From NCBI GenBank assembly GCA_030734395.1, contig JAUZTG010000029.1, positions 5,580,001 through 5,644,000 on the forward strand: 64,000 nucleotides of DNA. Direction: 5' to 3'. The number at the start of each line of letters is the position of its first letter. The first letter of the stretch is position 1. Source of the DNA: Sarocladium kiliense (Eukaryota > Ascomycota > Sordariomycetes > Hypocreales > Sarocladiaceae). Below are positions 41,887 to 54,312 of this stretch, piece by piece. The notes below the pieces were generated by a model. The model saw only the letters and a program-made list of their open reading frames with translations, made no database searches and was not told the origin of the DNA. The position numbers and the translations under genes were made by a program.

Positions 41887-44800
41887 TCACGAAGTACCAT
41901 CCAACCTCTGCGCTTCGCACATCTTAGCATACATTCCGCCCTTCGCAACCAATTCATCGTGTGTTCCAGCCTCTTGAATCTCTCCTCTATGGAACACGAA
42001 GATGCACTGCGCATTGCGGACAGTAGACAGCCTGTGAGCCACAGCAACAGTAATGCGATCTCCTGTCACAGCTGCCTCAGACAGCGCCGCCTGGACCAGC
42101 TTCTCAGACTCAGTATCAAGCGCACTCGTCGCCTCATCGAGAAGAATCACGTTCGGCTGACGGACTAGTGCACGGGCGATAGCGATGCGTTGGCGTTGAC
42201 CGCCCGAGAACTGGCTACCGCCTGGGCCACACGGCGTATCGAGGCCTTCTGACAGGGACGATATAAAGTTCCAAGCATTGGCTGCTCGGCACGCTTCTTC
42301 AAGCGCTTTGTCTGACGCCGAGTCTGTGCAATTGAGATCCGGCAGGCCATGTGAGATGTTCTCTCGGATTGATCCGGGGAAGAGTGTGGGCTCCTGTTGT
42401 ACGAGGGCAACCTGTTTGCGGTACAGCACGGGATTGATGTCAGAGAGTCTCGCTGACGAGTCGATGATAATGGACCCGCTGCTAGGATCGTAAAACCTTT
42501 CGAGGAGAGAGATGATTGTGCTTTTCCCGCAGCCTGAAGCGCCGACGAGCGCAACAAAGTCACCTCGCCTGATCTAGAAAGGATCAACATTAGCACGCAG
42601 ACTCGTGCCCGGATGTCGTATGCATTCTGGAACTCACCGAAAGGGAAATGCCGTTGAGGACCCGGTATTGTGGTGCCATGGGATACGAAAATTTGACCGA
42701 CTGCAAGTCGAAAGAACTACAGCTGTCCTTGGGGGCCCTCTCGGAGTTTTCGTCAGTCTCACGGATGGTTCCCTCCAACGCCTTAACCCAAAAGTAGTAG
42801 TTCGACGCCTGATTTGATTTGGTGAAGCCTGTAAGTTGTCAGCACCACCATTCACTACCGGGGGACAAGGGCTGTTCTCACTGCCAGTGAAGCTGAATAC
42901 TAAGGCCGCGTGTTGCCCAGAGAAGTAGACTGCCATGAAAGAAACCAGGAATTGGTAGAAGGTAATGTCTCCCTGACTGATGAGTTTCGATCCCCACCTG
43001 TAGCTGGTTAGCCAAAGTCGACCTTTCACTACAACTTCAAGGAGGTTTGCACGCGGGGAGAACCTACCAGAAACCCAAGGCCAGAACGAAGTACTCGACC
43101 GACTGCGCGAACGAGAAATATACGGTCATATGAAACATAGGGCCGCTGATTTGAGTGATAGCGCGGTCAAGCTCGTCAACATACTTCTTGAGCACAGTCT
43201 GCTCCAGAGCCAAGGAAGAGACGATCCGAATAGCCATAACAGTCTCCGAAGCCACAGAAGCACTGCTTGCAAGGCTTTGGCCGAGACGCTCATCCATCTT
43301 CGTCTGCAGTCCAATGCAGATCCAGCTGCTGAGAATAACCGGAGGCAGTCCAGCAAATACGCCGACCAGACCGATTTTCCAGGACACAATAATCGATAGA
43401 ATACTTGAAGCGACGACACTGATCACAGCCATGAGGACGGTACAAACACTTGTTCCCATCAGCTCTAAGATGGCCTGCGGATAGGAGTCGAGCCTGCTGA
43501 TGAGCGCCCCAACAGTGTTCTCAGATCGATCGAAGAATTGGAGATCCTGGCGCAGAAAGGATTGCAGGATATCATGCCGGACTTTCTTGTTTAAAGCCTA
43601 GACGACGGATAATCAGGGACTGACAGCGCGAAAGAACCCGTTGGGCCAGAACTTACTTGTGCTATGAGGTTCGCACACCAGCCCATCCCAAAGTAGGTTA
43701 TAAGCGTGCCGATTGCCATGACGAAGAACATCAAGGCAATGAAGTTGCCCCGACTGACCATATCTGGCGACGAAATAACGCTCAGGAATTGTCCTAGCAA
43801 GATGGCCTGCCCAGGCTGAATGGCGGCTGTAAACGGTGAAGTGGTTAGCGAGAATGAACGGAGAGTTATCTCTACACCGGGTAAGGTAAGCAACATACCT
43901 CCTCCTATACACGTGACGATGACCAGCGCAAATGAGTACCATATCTCAGGGGTGTCCCTCAAAAGCCTCCAAATGTTGTACGTCACACCAGATTTCTCGT
44001 ACAGATCATAGTCCTCCTTGTCCGTAAGCGCAGCGATGCTTTTTACCTCACCTGTCTGGACCCTGCTGAGTGTTTGAGCAGGGGCAACATCGTCGTTATC
44101 CTCACCCAAATCCTCACTCGAGTTGGGAGCCTTGGCTTCTGTCGCCGGCGCAAGATCCTGAGCTTTGACAAGGCCGGCGTACACGCCATTCTTGGCAATA
44201 AGCTCCTCGTGTGCTCCCTGCTCAGCGATTTGGCCATTAGACATGACGACAATGTTGTCGGCATTCTGGATTGTTGCGAGCTTGTGGGCAATAACGATTG
44301 TTGTTCGGCCTTGCGAAGCACTATCAAGAGCCTTTTGCACGATTCCTTCAGCCTTGGGGTCCAAAGCGCTTGTTGCCTCGTCAAGTAACAGAATCTTGGG
44401 CTGCGAGATAATGCTCCTAGCAATGGCGATTCTTTGTCTCTGGCCTCCAGAAAGTAGTCCTCCTCGTTCGCCGACTCTCGTTTCGTATCCTTGGGGGAGA
44501 GCCATGATGAAATCGTGAGCGAATGCCAACTTGGCCGATTCTTCGACAAGCTTCATTCGATCTGTGTCGTTATCGGCTTCCCATTGGGTCTCAACGAGAC
44601 CATAAGCGATGTTCTCGAAGACAGTAGCGTTGAAAAGAATGGGTTCCTAGACGTGTGAGAACAATCTCCTTGGCGATCGGCAAGAAGTTGAATAGCTACT
44701 CACCTGTTGTACCAAGCGAACATTGGTCCGTAGCCACCGGAGGTTCAGCTCGCTGATGTCCTGGCCATCGATCGTGATAACGCCGCTACTGGGGTCGTAC

Positions 44801-46438
44801 CACCGCTCAAGGAGGCCAACAATTGTACTTTTCCCAGACCCGGAAGGCCCCTGTCACTAGGTTACCACTGGAGCAATGCCACATACATTCCATCAAAAAC
44901 TCACTACCAACGCCGTAACTTTGCCCGATGGAACACTCAAGGTGAGGTCTTGGAGAACAGTCGTATCTGGTCGTGTTGGGTACCTGAACGTAATGCCCTG
45001 AAAATCGATGGAACCGATAACCTTGGCAGGCCTGTGTCCAGACTCGTCCATTGGGTTGATCTCGGACTTTCTATCGATGAGCTCAAAGAGCTGCGTTGCT
45101 GCTGTTCCAGCCCGAGTAAAGGCAACCATGTGTGGAGCGACGTGTGTGATTGTAGTCGCGGCCATGATCACGGAAAAGAGGACACTGCTCTATCAATTAG
45201 CCCCAGAAGTCCCATGAGGCGGAACCATTGAAGTTCATCTCGCTGGAGATCACCCAAGCATAACTCACGTAAAGACGGTTCCCAGGGCGACAATCTCGCC
45301 ATTCGAGAGCATTTTTATGCCCTGCCAGAATGCCAGTCCCGTGGCCCCGAAAACAACGAAATACTCGCCTCCTAACATGACGCCATATAGCACGTTCTTC
45401 TTCTTGCCGATACTATACGCGTTTGCGAGATAAGTGTCGTACTTGGCGATCATCCGCGGCTGTAAGTTGAAGGCGTGAATAGTGCGAATACCCCCCAAAA
45501 TATTCTCAGCGTATGATCCGGCTTGGGCATAGATTTGAAGGATCTTTGTTTCGTACCTGGCGTCGATGCCAGCAACGCCGCCAAGCAAGAATAACAGTGT
45601 AGGGATCATCCATATCAGGATCAGGGTGAGCTTCCATTGCCGGACAAAAGCAATGATAAAGGCAGCCACGAATGTAGAAATGGATTGTATGACTATGCCC
45701 AACTTCTCTGAGATGCCAGATTGTACAAGCTTGCCATTCGATGTCGCTTGCTGAGCTATGGATCCGGAAAGCCTTCGATCGTAGTAGGCAATCTCTTGGC
45801 TGAATGCAGCTCGCAAGTAGTCTTCCCGGAGATTGCGGGTCAGATGGTAGGCGACATAGGTGAATAATGTGCAGTAGACATAATTTGACACGAATCGGAC
45901 GATTCCTATGTAGACGAAGTAGAGGCTGTTGTGGACTTGCCGTTAGCACTAAGTTCCACAAGGATGATTCTGTCTATGCATTGAGGTAAGTCTGTAGGAG
46001 GTGGACTACTTACGCTGTTGTAGATACGGCAGACATGAAGTTGTCTGGGATGTTATTGGGGTCAGCAACGCTGGAGTCGCTCAGAAGATTCAGGAAGTTG
46101 CCGATAACCAGGTTGACCATTGCGAATGCAACACCTGATACTATGGCAGCTAAGACGGCAATCGCTTGGAGGAAATAGAGCTTGTTGTTGCCGTAGGAGA
46201 AGACCCTCTAATTTGTGACTGTCGTTAGCAGTGTCTTGGTAACGGGTCAAGGCATCAGCAATGCGGTCTGCCTTACGAAGAATCCTCCCCTGCTCTTCTC
46301 CGTCACCTCATGATCTTCTTCACCCTTGACATCGTGTTTCTCTGAGATAGGGGGAAGAATTCCATCTCTGGAATCCTCGCTCGCTTTGTCGGCCTGTGGC
46401 GAATTCGGGGATGAAGATGCCATCTGATTGTGCTGCAT
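41887..46438 (-). CDS. Full-length ABC transporter, ABCB/multidrug-resistance type
   Basis: A membrane exporter with two TMD-NBD halves, of the P-glycoprotein type. Eleven exons (46277-46438, 46014-46207, 45269-45925, 44905-45187, 44704-44850, 43899-44646, 43657-43826, 43068-43597, 42882-42997, 42638-42828, 41887-42573) give 1294 residues. Both ATP sites look intact. NBD1 has Walker A GPSGSGKS near 433, LSGGQRQRIAIARS near 546 and ILLLDEATSALD near 564. NBD2 has Walker A GASGCGKS near 1077, FSGGQRQRIAIARA and VILLDEATSALD. The H-loops are VIAHKLAT and AVAHRLST. The acidic linker between halves carries SSEDLGEDNDD. The start may instead be the ATG at 46423. It is transcribed away from a Zn2Cys6 regulator across 674 bases, which points to regulated drug or metabolite efflux; the substrate is not readable. 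Confidence 0.92.
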
Positions 46439-46862
46439 GTTGTACCGTAAAGGACCGGAAATAGCGAAGGGAGCGGACGACTGGCACACAATCTGAATAT
46501 AGCACAGCCAGGTTGGCTACGAAGGAATGAAAATGATTATTCGGAGAGGATTTGCCATCAAAGGTCAAACGCCGCGCTGCAGCTATATAGTACAAGAAAG
46601 CACGTCCACCGTCGTCAAGCGTGTCGTAAGCGTATGAGACACGAATCCGCACAATCTCTGCATTTGCACAGCCAGCCCCTGGCAGACCCCATCGACGGAA
46701 GCCTGGAGGCTACGACTTCCGAAGAGGTCAGCATACGCCTCGTAGCGACTGGTGTTGTGCCTTGTTGTCGACTGACTTGACCAGGGATGACACCGGAGCG
46801 GTGGGCGGAGCCTCCGAGCCTCCGAAGGGCCGAGACGAGATTGAATACGGGGGGCACAGGCA

Positions 46863-46874
46863 TCGGGGCCCCGA
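46863..46874. promoter_or_regulatory. 12-bp palindrome with CGG-N4-CCG core
   Basis: TCGGGGCCCCGA is a perfect palindrome whose halves fit a Zn2Cys6 dimer site, 239 bases before the regulator start and 425 before the transporter start. Confidence 0.5.
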
Positions 46875-47038
46875 GTTCCTTCTGAAATGGTACTCAGCTC
46901 ATCCTATTCCGATCAAATCTTCTCATCTGCCCGGCAATCCTTCTGATTCTGTGCCATCTACTCTGAATTGCTGGCTGAAGCAGACGGACCTCCAAAGCGC
47001 TCAGCAAGCCGTACACCGATTGCCAGCGCCGGAGCGAA

Positions 47039-47050
47039 CCCCCCCCCCCC
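47039..47050 (+). repeat. Homopolymer run of 12 C
   Basis: An uninterrupted C12 tract lies 62 bases upstream of the regulator 3 ATG, probably in its leader. Such tracts are prone to length change and sequencing error. Confidence 0.8.
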
Positions 47051-47112
47051 TCCTTTCTTTGCATGCCCACATCCCACCGGCGCTTGATGCCGCGTTGCCT
47101 TCGAAGCTCTTA

Positions 47113-49794
47113 ATGACAGAATCTGACAAAGATGTTTCCTTTTCGGCGACTGAAGAGGTCGAGGAGCCGAACCGTGCCGGGGCTGAGAGACTAGCAGTGA
47201 GTTCTCAGTTGACTTGACTTTTCTCGAGGACGGCACCAGGTGCTGACCACTGAGGTAGTGCCATCGATGTCGCCAGCGCAAGGTGAGATGCCATCCAGAA
47301 CCCGTTTATCTGAACTATTCTCTAAGTTCAATTAAGGTGCGATGTGACCGGGCTAGTCCATGCACTCACTGCGTGAAGGCCGGGACTCAATGCTCCTACG
47401 CAGCTGGTCCCAAGCTGAGGGAGAGGCGACAGCGAGTGACAGTGTCAAATACATAGTGAGAAAAGTCCAGAACCTCGTCTTAGGATGCATTGATGCTGAC
47501 AGGGGGGAGTGACTCTAAACTCGATGATATTTCTCGGAAGATCGACCAGCTCAGTCATAGAATGAGCCAGCTGAGCCACAGGTCAAATCAGACCAGCTCC
47601 AACCAAATGGATCAGGGTATGTCTTTGTCCTTTGGGCCAACCCCGGCTTCGTCGTCGGCCAGCTGGACTCCAAAGATGATGGACACCAAGAGACATTCTC
47701 TTGTTGGTGAGAGTGCCAACGATCTTCATCACAACCCCTCCGAGGCTGAGTATGAGGGCGAGTCATCGCTGTTCGCCCACGCCCTCTTTGCAAGTCGATT
47801 CCTGCAGAATGTTATCAACACCACGACCAACCGCCAAGTAGCAAAGGAGATGGAGGTAGTTTTGGGTAACCTCCGTGCTGCCCTACAGTCGGGGAAACAG
47901 CCATCTGACACTCTAGACAAACTGTACCCACGCGCAATCCCGTTACCACCAGGACAGACAACACGAAGCCTTGCCTTGCCACCGATGGACAAGGTCCTTA
48001 TGTGTCTCCGCACGGCGAGAGAATCGCCACAAGTGTCCATGCTATGGCTCTCAGACTTCATCATACCCTCCCGCTTCAACGACTACTTTATTAAAGTCGC
48101 ATCACCTGGCCCCGCGACCGAGGCAGATCTCATCATCGTGCACTGCGGTCTTTGCTGGCTCTTCCACGAATGCGCCAAGCTCGCTACTGATGATGATGAA
48201 AGGCAAGATCAAATCACACAAGCTCTGCTATGTGAAGCGAACCTGCAGACGGTTCTGGCCAATCTCAAATTCCACCAGTCTGTCAGCATGGATGTGGCCT
48301 ACGCAACGGCTCTGGCGGTATGTTCACATCCTGTTCCTTAATAGAGAAGCCAAGGATCCCCTAATCTAATTACCCTTTGCTCCATTACTAGGCCATGTAT
48401 TGTCTTCAGAAAGGTAAACCATCGACAGCATGGAACTTCATCAATACGTCGGCCCATACCATACAGGCCCTTGGGCTACAACACAACACCCCGACAGGAG
48501 TCTCCTCAGAGGAAGGCAATCGAAAGAGGACCCTGTTCTGGACAGTTTACATGACGGAAAAAGCATTGTCGTTGTGCCTCGGTCGCTCATCAGTGTTTCG
48601 AGACCAAGACATCACCTTGAGCCGTCCAAGCTTTGGCGGCTCTCCGGGCCCTGGCACTCTGCTTGACGAACTAGCTCCCGCATGGGTGAACGTGGCAAGC
48701 ATTCAGGGGCGCATCTATGATGATATATATAGCCCCGGGGCGCTGATGCAACCACCTCACGCACGGACATCGCGTGCTCAAGCACTTGTCGCAGAGTTGA
48801 AGACAGCCATGAGACAGACGCATGACATTTACGTGAGAGACTCTTGCCTTCCCTCACTCACGGGCCTAATTCAAGGCAGACAGCCTGCATCGAGACAAAA
48901 GGAAATTGCAAACATCGAAGACTAACCCCTTGACAGACACGCTACGAATCCAGGGAACGAGGCGCAATCGGCCTAGAATTCTGTGAGATTGTGAAACGAT
49001 CTGATAGAGTTGCCAGCCTCTGCCTTCTTACCCTTGTCTACCGCAGCATCCCCGCCGATAAGTCGACGACGACCTCCGCATTCTGTCAAGAGTGTATAGA
49101 TCTCGCCCGGGAGACTTTAGAAGAGCATGAGAAATGCGTCGCCGCGATCATCAAAGATCGAGGGAAGACGGTTCATCTTGAGGCATATCTTCACCAGTAA
49201 GTACTTCTCTTATTGATCCATGGGTCCGGAGCTGACGCTGCGTGAATAAGAACTATACTCCAATCACCATTCATCCCGTTCATAATCCTATTCTGTCATG
49301 TTGTCGAGACGTCCGACGGCTCTGACCTCAAGTACATGAGAGCCCTCCTCGCTTCCCTCGCTCTTGCGTCCGACACAGGTGAATATGGCCTTTGTCAAAA
49401 GCAGCTTCGTCTTTTCAAGGCCTTGTGTGAAGTGGCAGAAAAGTACATTGAGGTCAAGTCGCGTAGCGAGTTCGATGGGCAAGTAGCTATCATGTCGTGG
49501 GCACATGAAGGGCAGCAGCAGTACGACAGTACTCTCACGAACACAATTCCGGATGGGTCTATAGACTCTGGGACACACTCTATAGATCAGATTGGAGCAA
49601 AGCCTTGTATGAATGCCTTGTCCGTCGGAACGACAGCACATCGTGAGACCAATTGGTCTGGGGCAGAGCTTCCGAATGGACTTGCTCTCCCGATTCTGGG
49701 GGACGTAGACGCCGAAATGAACCTTTCCGGGGCTCAGCTGTGGGATTGGTTCAACAAAAACCAATCTATCATGAGGATGCTTGAGGGTACCTAG
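47113..49794 (+). CDS. Zn2Cys6 transcription factor (regulator 3)
   Basis: Seven exons, 47113-47196, 47259-47282, 47337-47455, 47510-48317, 48392-48832, 48937-49196 and 49251-49794, give 759 residues. The second exon is just 24 bases and encodes CHRCRQRK exactly. With exon 3 it completes the zinc cluster at residues 29-55: CHRCRQRKVRC, a five-residue spacer to CTHCVKAGTQC. The third splice uses acceptor GGGAG and gives RQRVTVSNTYDSKLDDISRKIDQL, a coiled-coil dimer element seen in related regulators. The middle domain (about 110-600) includes MYCLQKGKPSTAWNFINTSAHTIQALGL and RTLFWTVYMTEKALSLCLGRSSVFRDQDI. It reads away from the adjacent ABC transporter and is its likely regulator. The third intron's boundaries are my choice among two or three in-frame options. 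Confidence 0.85.
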
Positions 49795-52183
49795 TGACGA
49801 GTTGGTTCATGGCTTCACAGAAGCCCAATTGTCTATCTCGCTCACATGTTGAAAGTTCGTTGACGCAACGCTTGGTAATGGGAACAGAGCCAGATAGTCA
49901 TATCGCTTGTCATGAACAGCTGGGAGTCTCGGCCACAGGCCTTTGATGGCTGAGGGATGCACGTTGTTCTGAAGCCTCCCACAATTTGTGCTATAGGGTG
50001 TGATACGGCCCGCCCCAAAGGCAAATGGGATCCCATAATGTGCCCAGTGACGAGGGGCATCCAGGGGCGTCAATCGATGACTACCCGTCACTTTCAGAGA
50101 CTATCGTTCGATCCCCAGGAAACCATCGATCCGCAACTCAAGGTAGCATCTGTGACAAACGCGTTACGCCCTACGTGAGAGGGATCAGTGAGCTACCTGC
50201 GCAAGTGTCGGACAGAATATCGACTGGGTTAGGGTACAGACTTCGCTGTGAAGTCAAAATGCAACCAATCCTCCTGAAGAAACGCAACATGAGACTAGAG
50301 TAACCTTTGTCGTAACGTTGTGTCATGGAGAGACGACAAAGTTCACATACCTCGGCATCACAAGGCTCAAACCCTGGGAGGCCGCGATGTACTCGGCACA
50401 ACTAGTAAAGTATGCGAAGAACAACGCCATTTCGGAAACCAAATAATTCTATGCGCCGCAGCCGCACTTGCGTGTCGTCCGCGTGACCAGTCTCGAAAGT
50501 TTGAAAGTCGGGGCCGCATCCGTGAGAAGTTGGGGTCCCAGAATTCGACTCTGAATCCGCATCACGGAAATCATCAGAAACTCAAAACCCAAACCTCGCT
50601 TACGGTTCCGCCCGCACATCCCAAAGTTACCCAACTTGGACGTTCACTTTTCAGCTGCGCCAAGCAAGCTTTCGCCGTCTTCTCATCAGTCGGATAGACT
50701 CCCGGGATAGCGACTCTCCGGCGATAGTTCGGGGAGGATTGAGAAGCGAGACAAGACGAGGGAGCGATAGGGGGAAAGCATAAAAATCAAAGAAGGTTCC
50801 TTGCGCTTCAACCTTAACGTCCACTCGGCTCGTGGACCAAGAGGGGCCCCGGAACATGAGGAAGCTTGTTCTTGCTCCGTTATTACGTGAAGAGAAAACG
50901 TCGAATTCCACGCTGCTGAATGACTGGCTGAACCTTGACGAGTCGCACGCCGCACGCCTGCAGCGCTCTTGGTAGGCCGATGATCAGTTACCTTTCCAGT
51001 AGATGCACAGGAGAGCCTTCAGTACGCTGTTACCTGCAGGGAGCTGTGGCAAGGGGGCCATCTGCAGGAAACATGCGCGACGAATGAGGAGACCGCCTGT
51101 GTGCTCTTCAAGCAAGTGAAATCGGACCTAGGCGCGTCCCGTTCATCTTCCCGCGGTAAGGGGATCCCCCCATGCAGGACCCAAGCAAACGGTCTTCCGC
51201 TTCCAAGCTGGGGGTTCTGTGGATGCGTGGCCAGCCGCCCATGCAGACTCAAGTACCGAGTACTTCCTCTACACCGCACCCCCTCTTTGTGCCACGGACT
51301 GGTTGACATGCCCTACAGGCACGAGACTTCGGCACCAATGTCCTGCGCTTGTCCCTTGCAGAGTCACGCCCTGGGGGTGATTGAACGGCGCAAGGAGGCG
51401 CGGCCGAATCCAACGGAAAGCCAGACACATTCTAGAAGATTGCCGCTTCAGCATTCCGTTTCAGTGGAACTCGACCCCGTTTTGGCCGCCCGTCCTCAAG
51501 GTGAGGAAAGTCAGATTCTCCCGTTTTGGCGCCACTGGGATAGAGTTTTGGCAGACCTGGCTTGGCGGCCTATGATGCCTCGTGATACTCCAGTGACCCC
51601 TAAAGTGGCCCACCATGGCCCCGGGAACGAAGCCAAAACGTGGCTATGGTCAATGACGATGAATGATTGCTCATGGCTGACCTGACGTGGCATGACACGC
51701 CGCCTGTTCATGGCTCGGGCGTCTGCCGAGAGCTGCGTTTCCGTTGCGAACCGCTTAGGATAAGAGAGTTCTCACTAGAAGTTTGTCGCGATAGGCGTTG
51801 AAATTTACCAAAGCCAGTAGATTCCGACTCGACTAGCATGGCCATCGCATTCTCTGACCGGCCACGCGAGCTTTCGCCTTTCTGCCGTTTATGTGACCTC
51901 ACAGTTTGAAGTTGAAAGTTGCGCTTCTGGCCGTGATAGCAAGGGTCCCTGAACGCCGCCAATGTCCAGTCGAAGCCCGCGTAACCACCTGGACGATACT
52001 GCCGCGCCCCATGGATCCAACTCAAGCTACCAGCTTGATCAGGGTATGCGTATGCGTTGGGCCTATATCAGCTCCAACAGGATATGACTCGTAAACAATA
52101 GCGCTGAACACTACCAATGAATGACACCAGAGACAGCTCATTAATAAATGCTTTGTCACCTGTCTATGCCACCGTTCAACCTT
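49795..52183. other. Intergenic, 2.4 kb, no recognisable gene
   Basis: Between two convergent genes. Open frames exist, the longest at 51101-51685 on the plus strand, but none shows family motifs, plausible splice joins or a convincing codon pattern. No transposon ends or long repeats were seen. Confidence 0.5.
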
Positions 52184-54312
52184 TCACCGTTCAGGCCAAA
52201 TTGAAAGCTTTTTGTGGACAAGGTTAGGCCAGGGAGAAGAGCCATCCATATTCGACTGCCGCGCGGCTCCAGAGTCATTCGCGTCAACCACGATGTCGGG
52301 ACTCTGTCGCCCTTTTAGCACGAACTCTCGATCTCGCACAGTTGTCTCGTTGATAACGCTCACGTATCGCATATACAAAGGCTTTGTACTGGTGAGGCTG
52401 TAACTCTGATTGGTGTTGCCACTGCCACCGCTGCTATTGCCACCGTTCTTCGAATAGAAAAACGCAGCGCCGAGGCGTAAGGTGTCAATCGTCGTTTCAT
52501 TCCATGACTCTCCGCCGCTTTGGATGAATGGTTCCAACCCAACAGGGAAGACGTGCTGACCTATGAGGTTGATGGTCATTGCGCTGAGCAGGGCTGCTCG
52601 AATGCTAAAGTCATAGTCTCCGTCAGGCGCTTGGTAAGTGGAATCACTATGGATAGGGTAAGATGTGTTGGTCGTAAAGGCGACGGCTTGGTCTACGGAT
52701 GATAGATCCGTTTGTTCATATCGACCTCGCACATACTGGGTGTCGCCCACGTTTGAAAGAGCACTATCGGAGCCCATACTGATGCTTTGGCGCCAAGCCC
52801 TTAATTTGGACCCCTGTTGCGTCGTCACAGAAGCAACAGCGTGTAGAGATCGCTTGACAGATTGTCGGATGAACACCGTCCCATCTTCCATGATTGATTC
52901 GGCGCTGTAATCAAACTCTGGCATAGAAATGTTCGGCGCGCTGCCGATCGTTTGCGCACCCTGTTCGTCAAGCCACAGGAAAAGCTTTCCAGTTAGGGCC
53001 CAGTGCATAGGCACAGGAACTAGAGTGTCTGTACCATTGGAGTCGTCGACTCCGACTACATCGAGTCTGAATGTGTGCTCCTTGCCATCGCACAGCAGAC
53101 CGAGGAACGGTGATATGTCAATTTCATGCTCACGGAGGTCAAATGCCTGCAAACCCACCACAGGTCGATGCAATGGTGGTGCGATTCCCCCGGTGAACAC
53201 AACGGGAAAGGGTTGCACCAACCCAGCCAGCTGATTGTCGATACGAACCTGCACCTCGCGGTAGCTACTTAGCCCAGGCAGTGGCCCAGCTTCAGTGTTG
53301 AAAATGTTCTTGTCCTTCTCCGGAACATTGGACCACCAGAACTCCTCGCCTGCTTGACCTGTGGCAGATATTGTCATGATCCCCCTGTTGATGTTTCGCG
53401 GCAAGGTTAAGACCGTCTCTGCAGGGGCTTCGGGGTAGATGAAAGCACTACCCTTCTCATCAGCCCCTCTCCGTGCCGAGATGGGGAGAATGGTATCGGC
53501 CGAGACTCCATTTGGCCCGAGGGTGTCTGATTGGAAGAACGTTGCGGTAAGCGTTGTGTTGAAAGCTCCAGTGTATTTGTCATTTATCAAGTTTCCCAAC
53601 TCAAATATGAGATTCTGGGGCTCTCTCCAAAGTGACAAATACGGCGTGAAGTCTTTCCGAAGTGTCCAGACAATACCCGGATGGGGTTCGGGTTCAGCAG
53701 TCGACGTGCGCCAGACTTCAATATCGCCCAGGTACATGACAGCCAAGCGATCGAACTGGCGGCCCTCGGACAAAACATCGAGTTTGAGGACGACTCTATC
53801 GAAGGCGCATTCGGGCGGCCGGTATTGAGCTGGCACAGTACGTAGAGATCAGCCGCGCGAACTCTAAAAGGGGAGGGGCTGAAGAAAAAAGACCAGTCAA
53901 AGATTGGCGATAATGTGAGAAGGGTTGACCCACCAACAAAAGGGTTTCCATAACTGTTCCCAAATGAATGCTCCATGAGAACAATGTCGCATGATGATGC
54001 GCCACGATCAAGCTCGTGCGCGTTCGGTGAATCTTTCACTCTGGCCCTCTCGTCCACTGCCGGCCCGTGAGGTGTGAGTACGGGATGGTGCACCTCAAAG
54101 CACCTCAGAGGGTCCTCGTTAGCGGTCCCGTCTTCGGCACGCTTTTGGTTGGTCGTAACTCCATCGTGATGAGCGTCTCGGGGCCAGTGTGCCCGAAGAG
54201 CGTCTCGCAGTCCAACAAGCCCCGGCTGCCGTTTCAAACCGGCATCGAATCCGGCAGAAACAGGCGAGACAGCGGCGAGGATCCAGGCAAAGCGGACCAT
54301 GGCCTGTCTCAT
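52184..54312 (-). CDS. Secreted PNGase A-like protein (peptide-N4-glucosaminyl asparagine amidase A family)
   Basis: Exons 53934-54312 and 52184-53829 give 674 residues of the PNGase A family (PF12222), which in plants removes N-glycans from glycopeptides in the secretory or acidic compartments. Residues 1-22 look like a signal peptide (AMVRFAWILAAVSPVSA). The splice joins SCDIVLMEHSFGNSYGNPFV to AQYRPPECAFDRVVLKL, the family's first conserved block. Next come GRQFDRLAVMYLGDIEVWRTSTAEP, GIVWTLRKDFTPYLSLW and LIFELGNLINDKYTGAFNTTLTATFF. A Gly/Asn/Ser-rich stretch lies near 590. The usual PF12222 core is complete, with no membrane helix at the end. Start alternatives are 54300 and 54330. Activity of fungal members is little studied, so glycan release is inferred from the family. 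Confidence 0.86.

Larger units (their letters stand above)
46439..47112. promoter_or_regulatory. Divergent promoter between ABC transporter and regulator 3
   Basis: This region holds two tandem GCCTCCGA units (46810-46825), a 12-bp palindrome TCGGGGCCCCGA (46863-46874) with CGG-N4-CCG halves, and a run of 12 C (47039-47050). No gene is recognisable. Confidence 0.6.

Noticed and set aside
44043..44549. 168-codon frame within the ABC transporter region
   Set aside because: Same strand but another frame of a clearly conserved exon; a shadow frame.
51101..51685. 194-codon plus-strand open frame in the 49.8-52.2 kb gap
   Set aside because: No domain or splice-compatible neighbours, and an irregular composition; treated as chance.
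49795..52183. Gap tested by eye for a decayed transposon
   Set aside because: No terminal repeats, target duplications, transposase motifs or RIP-like A+T enrichment seen.
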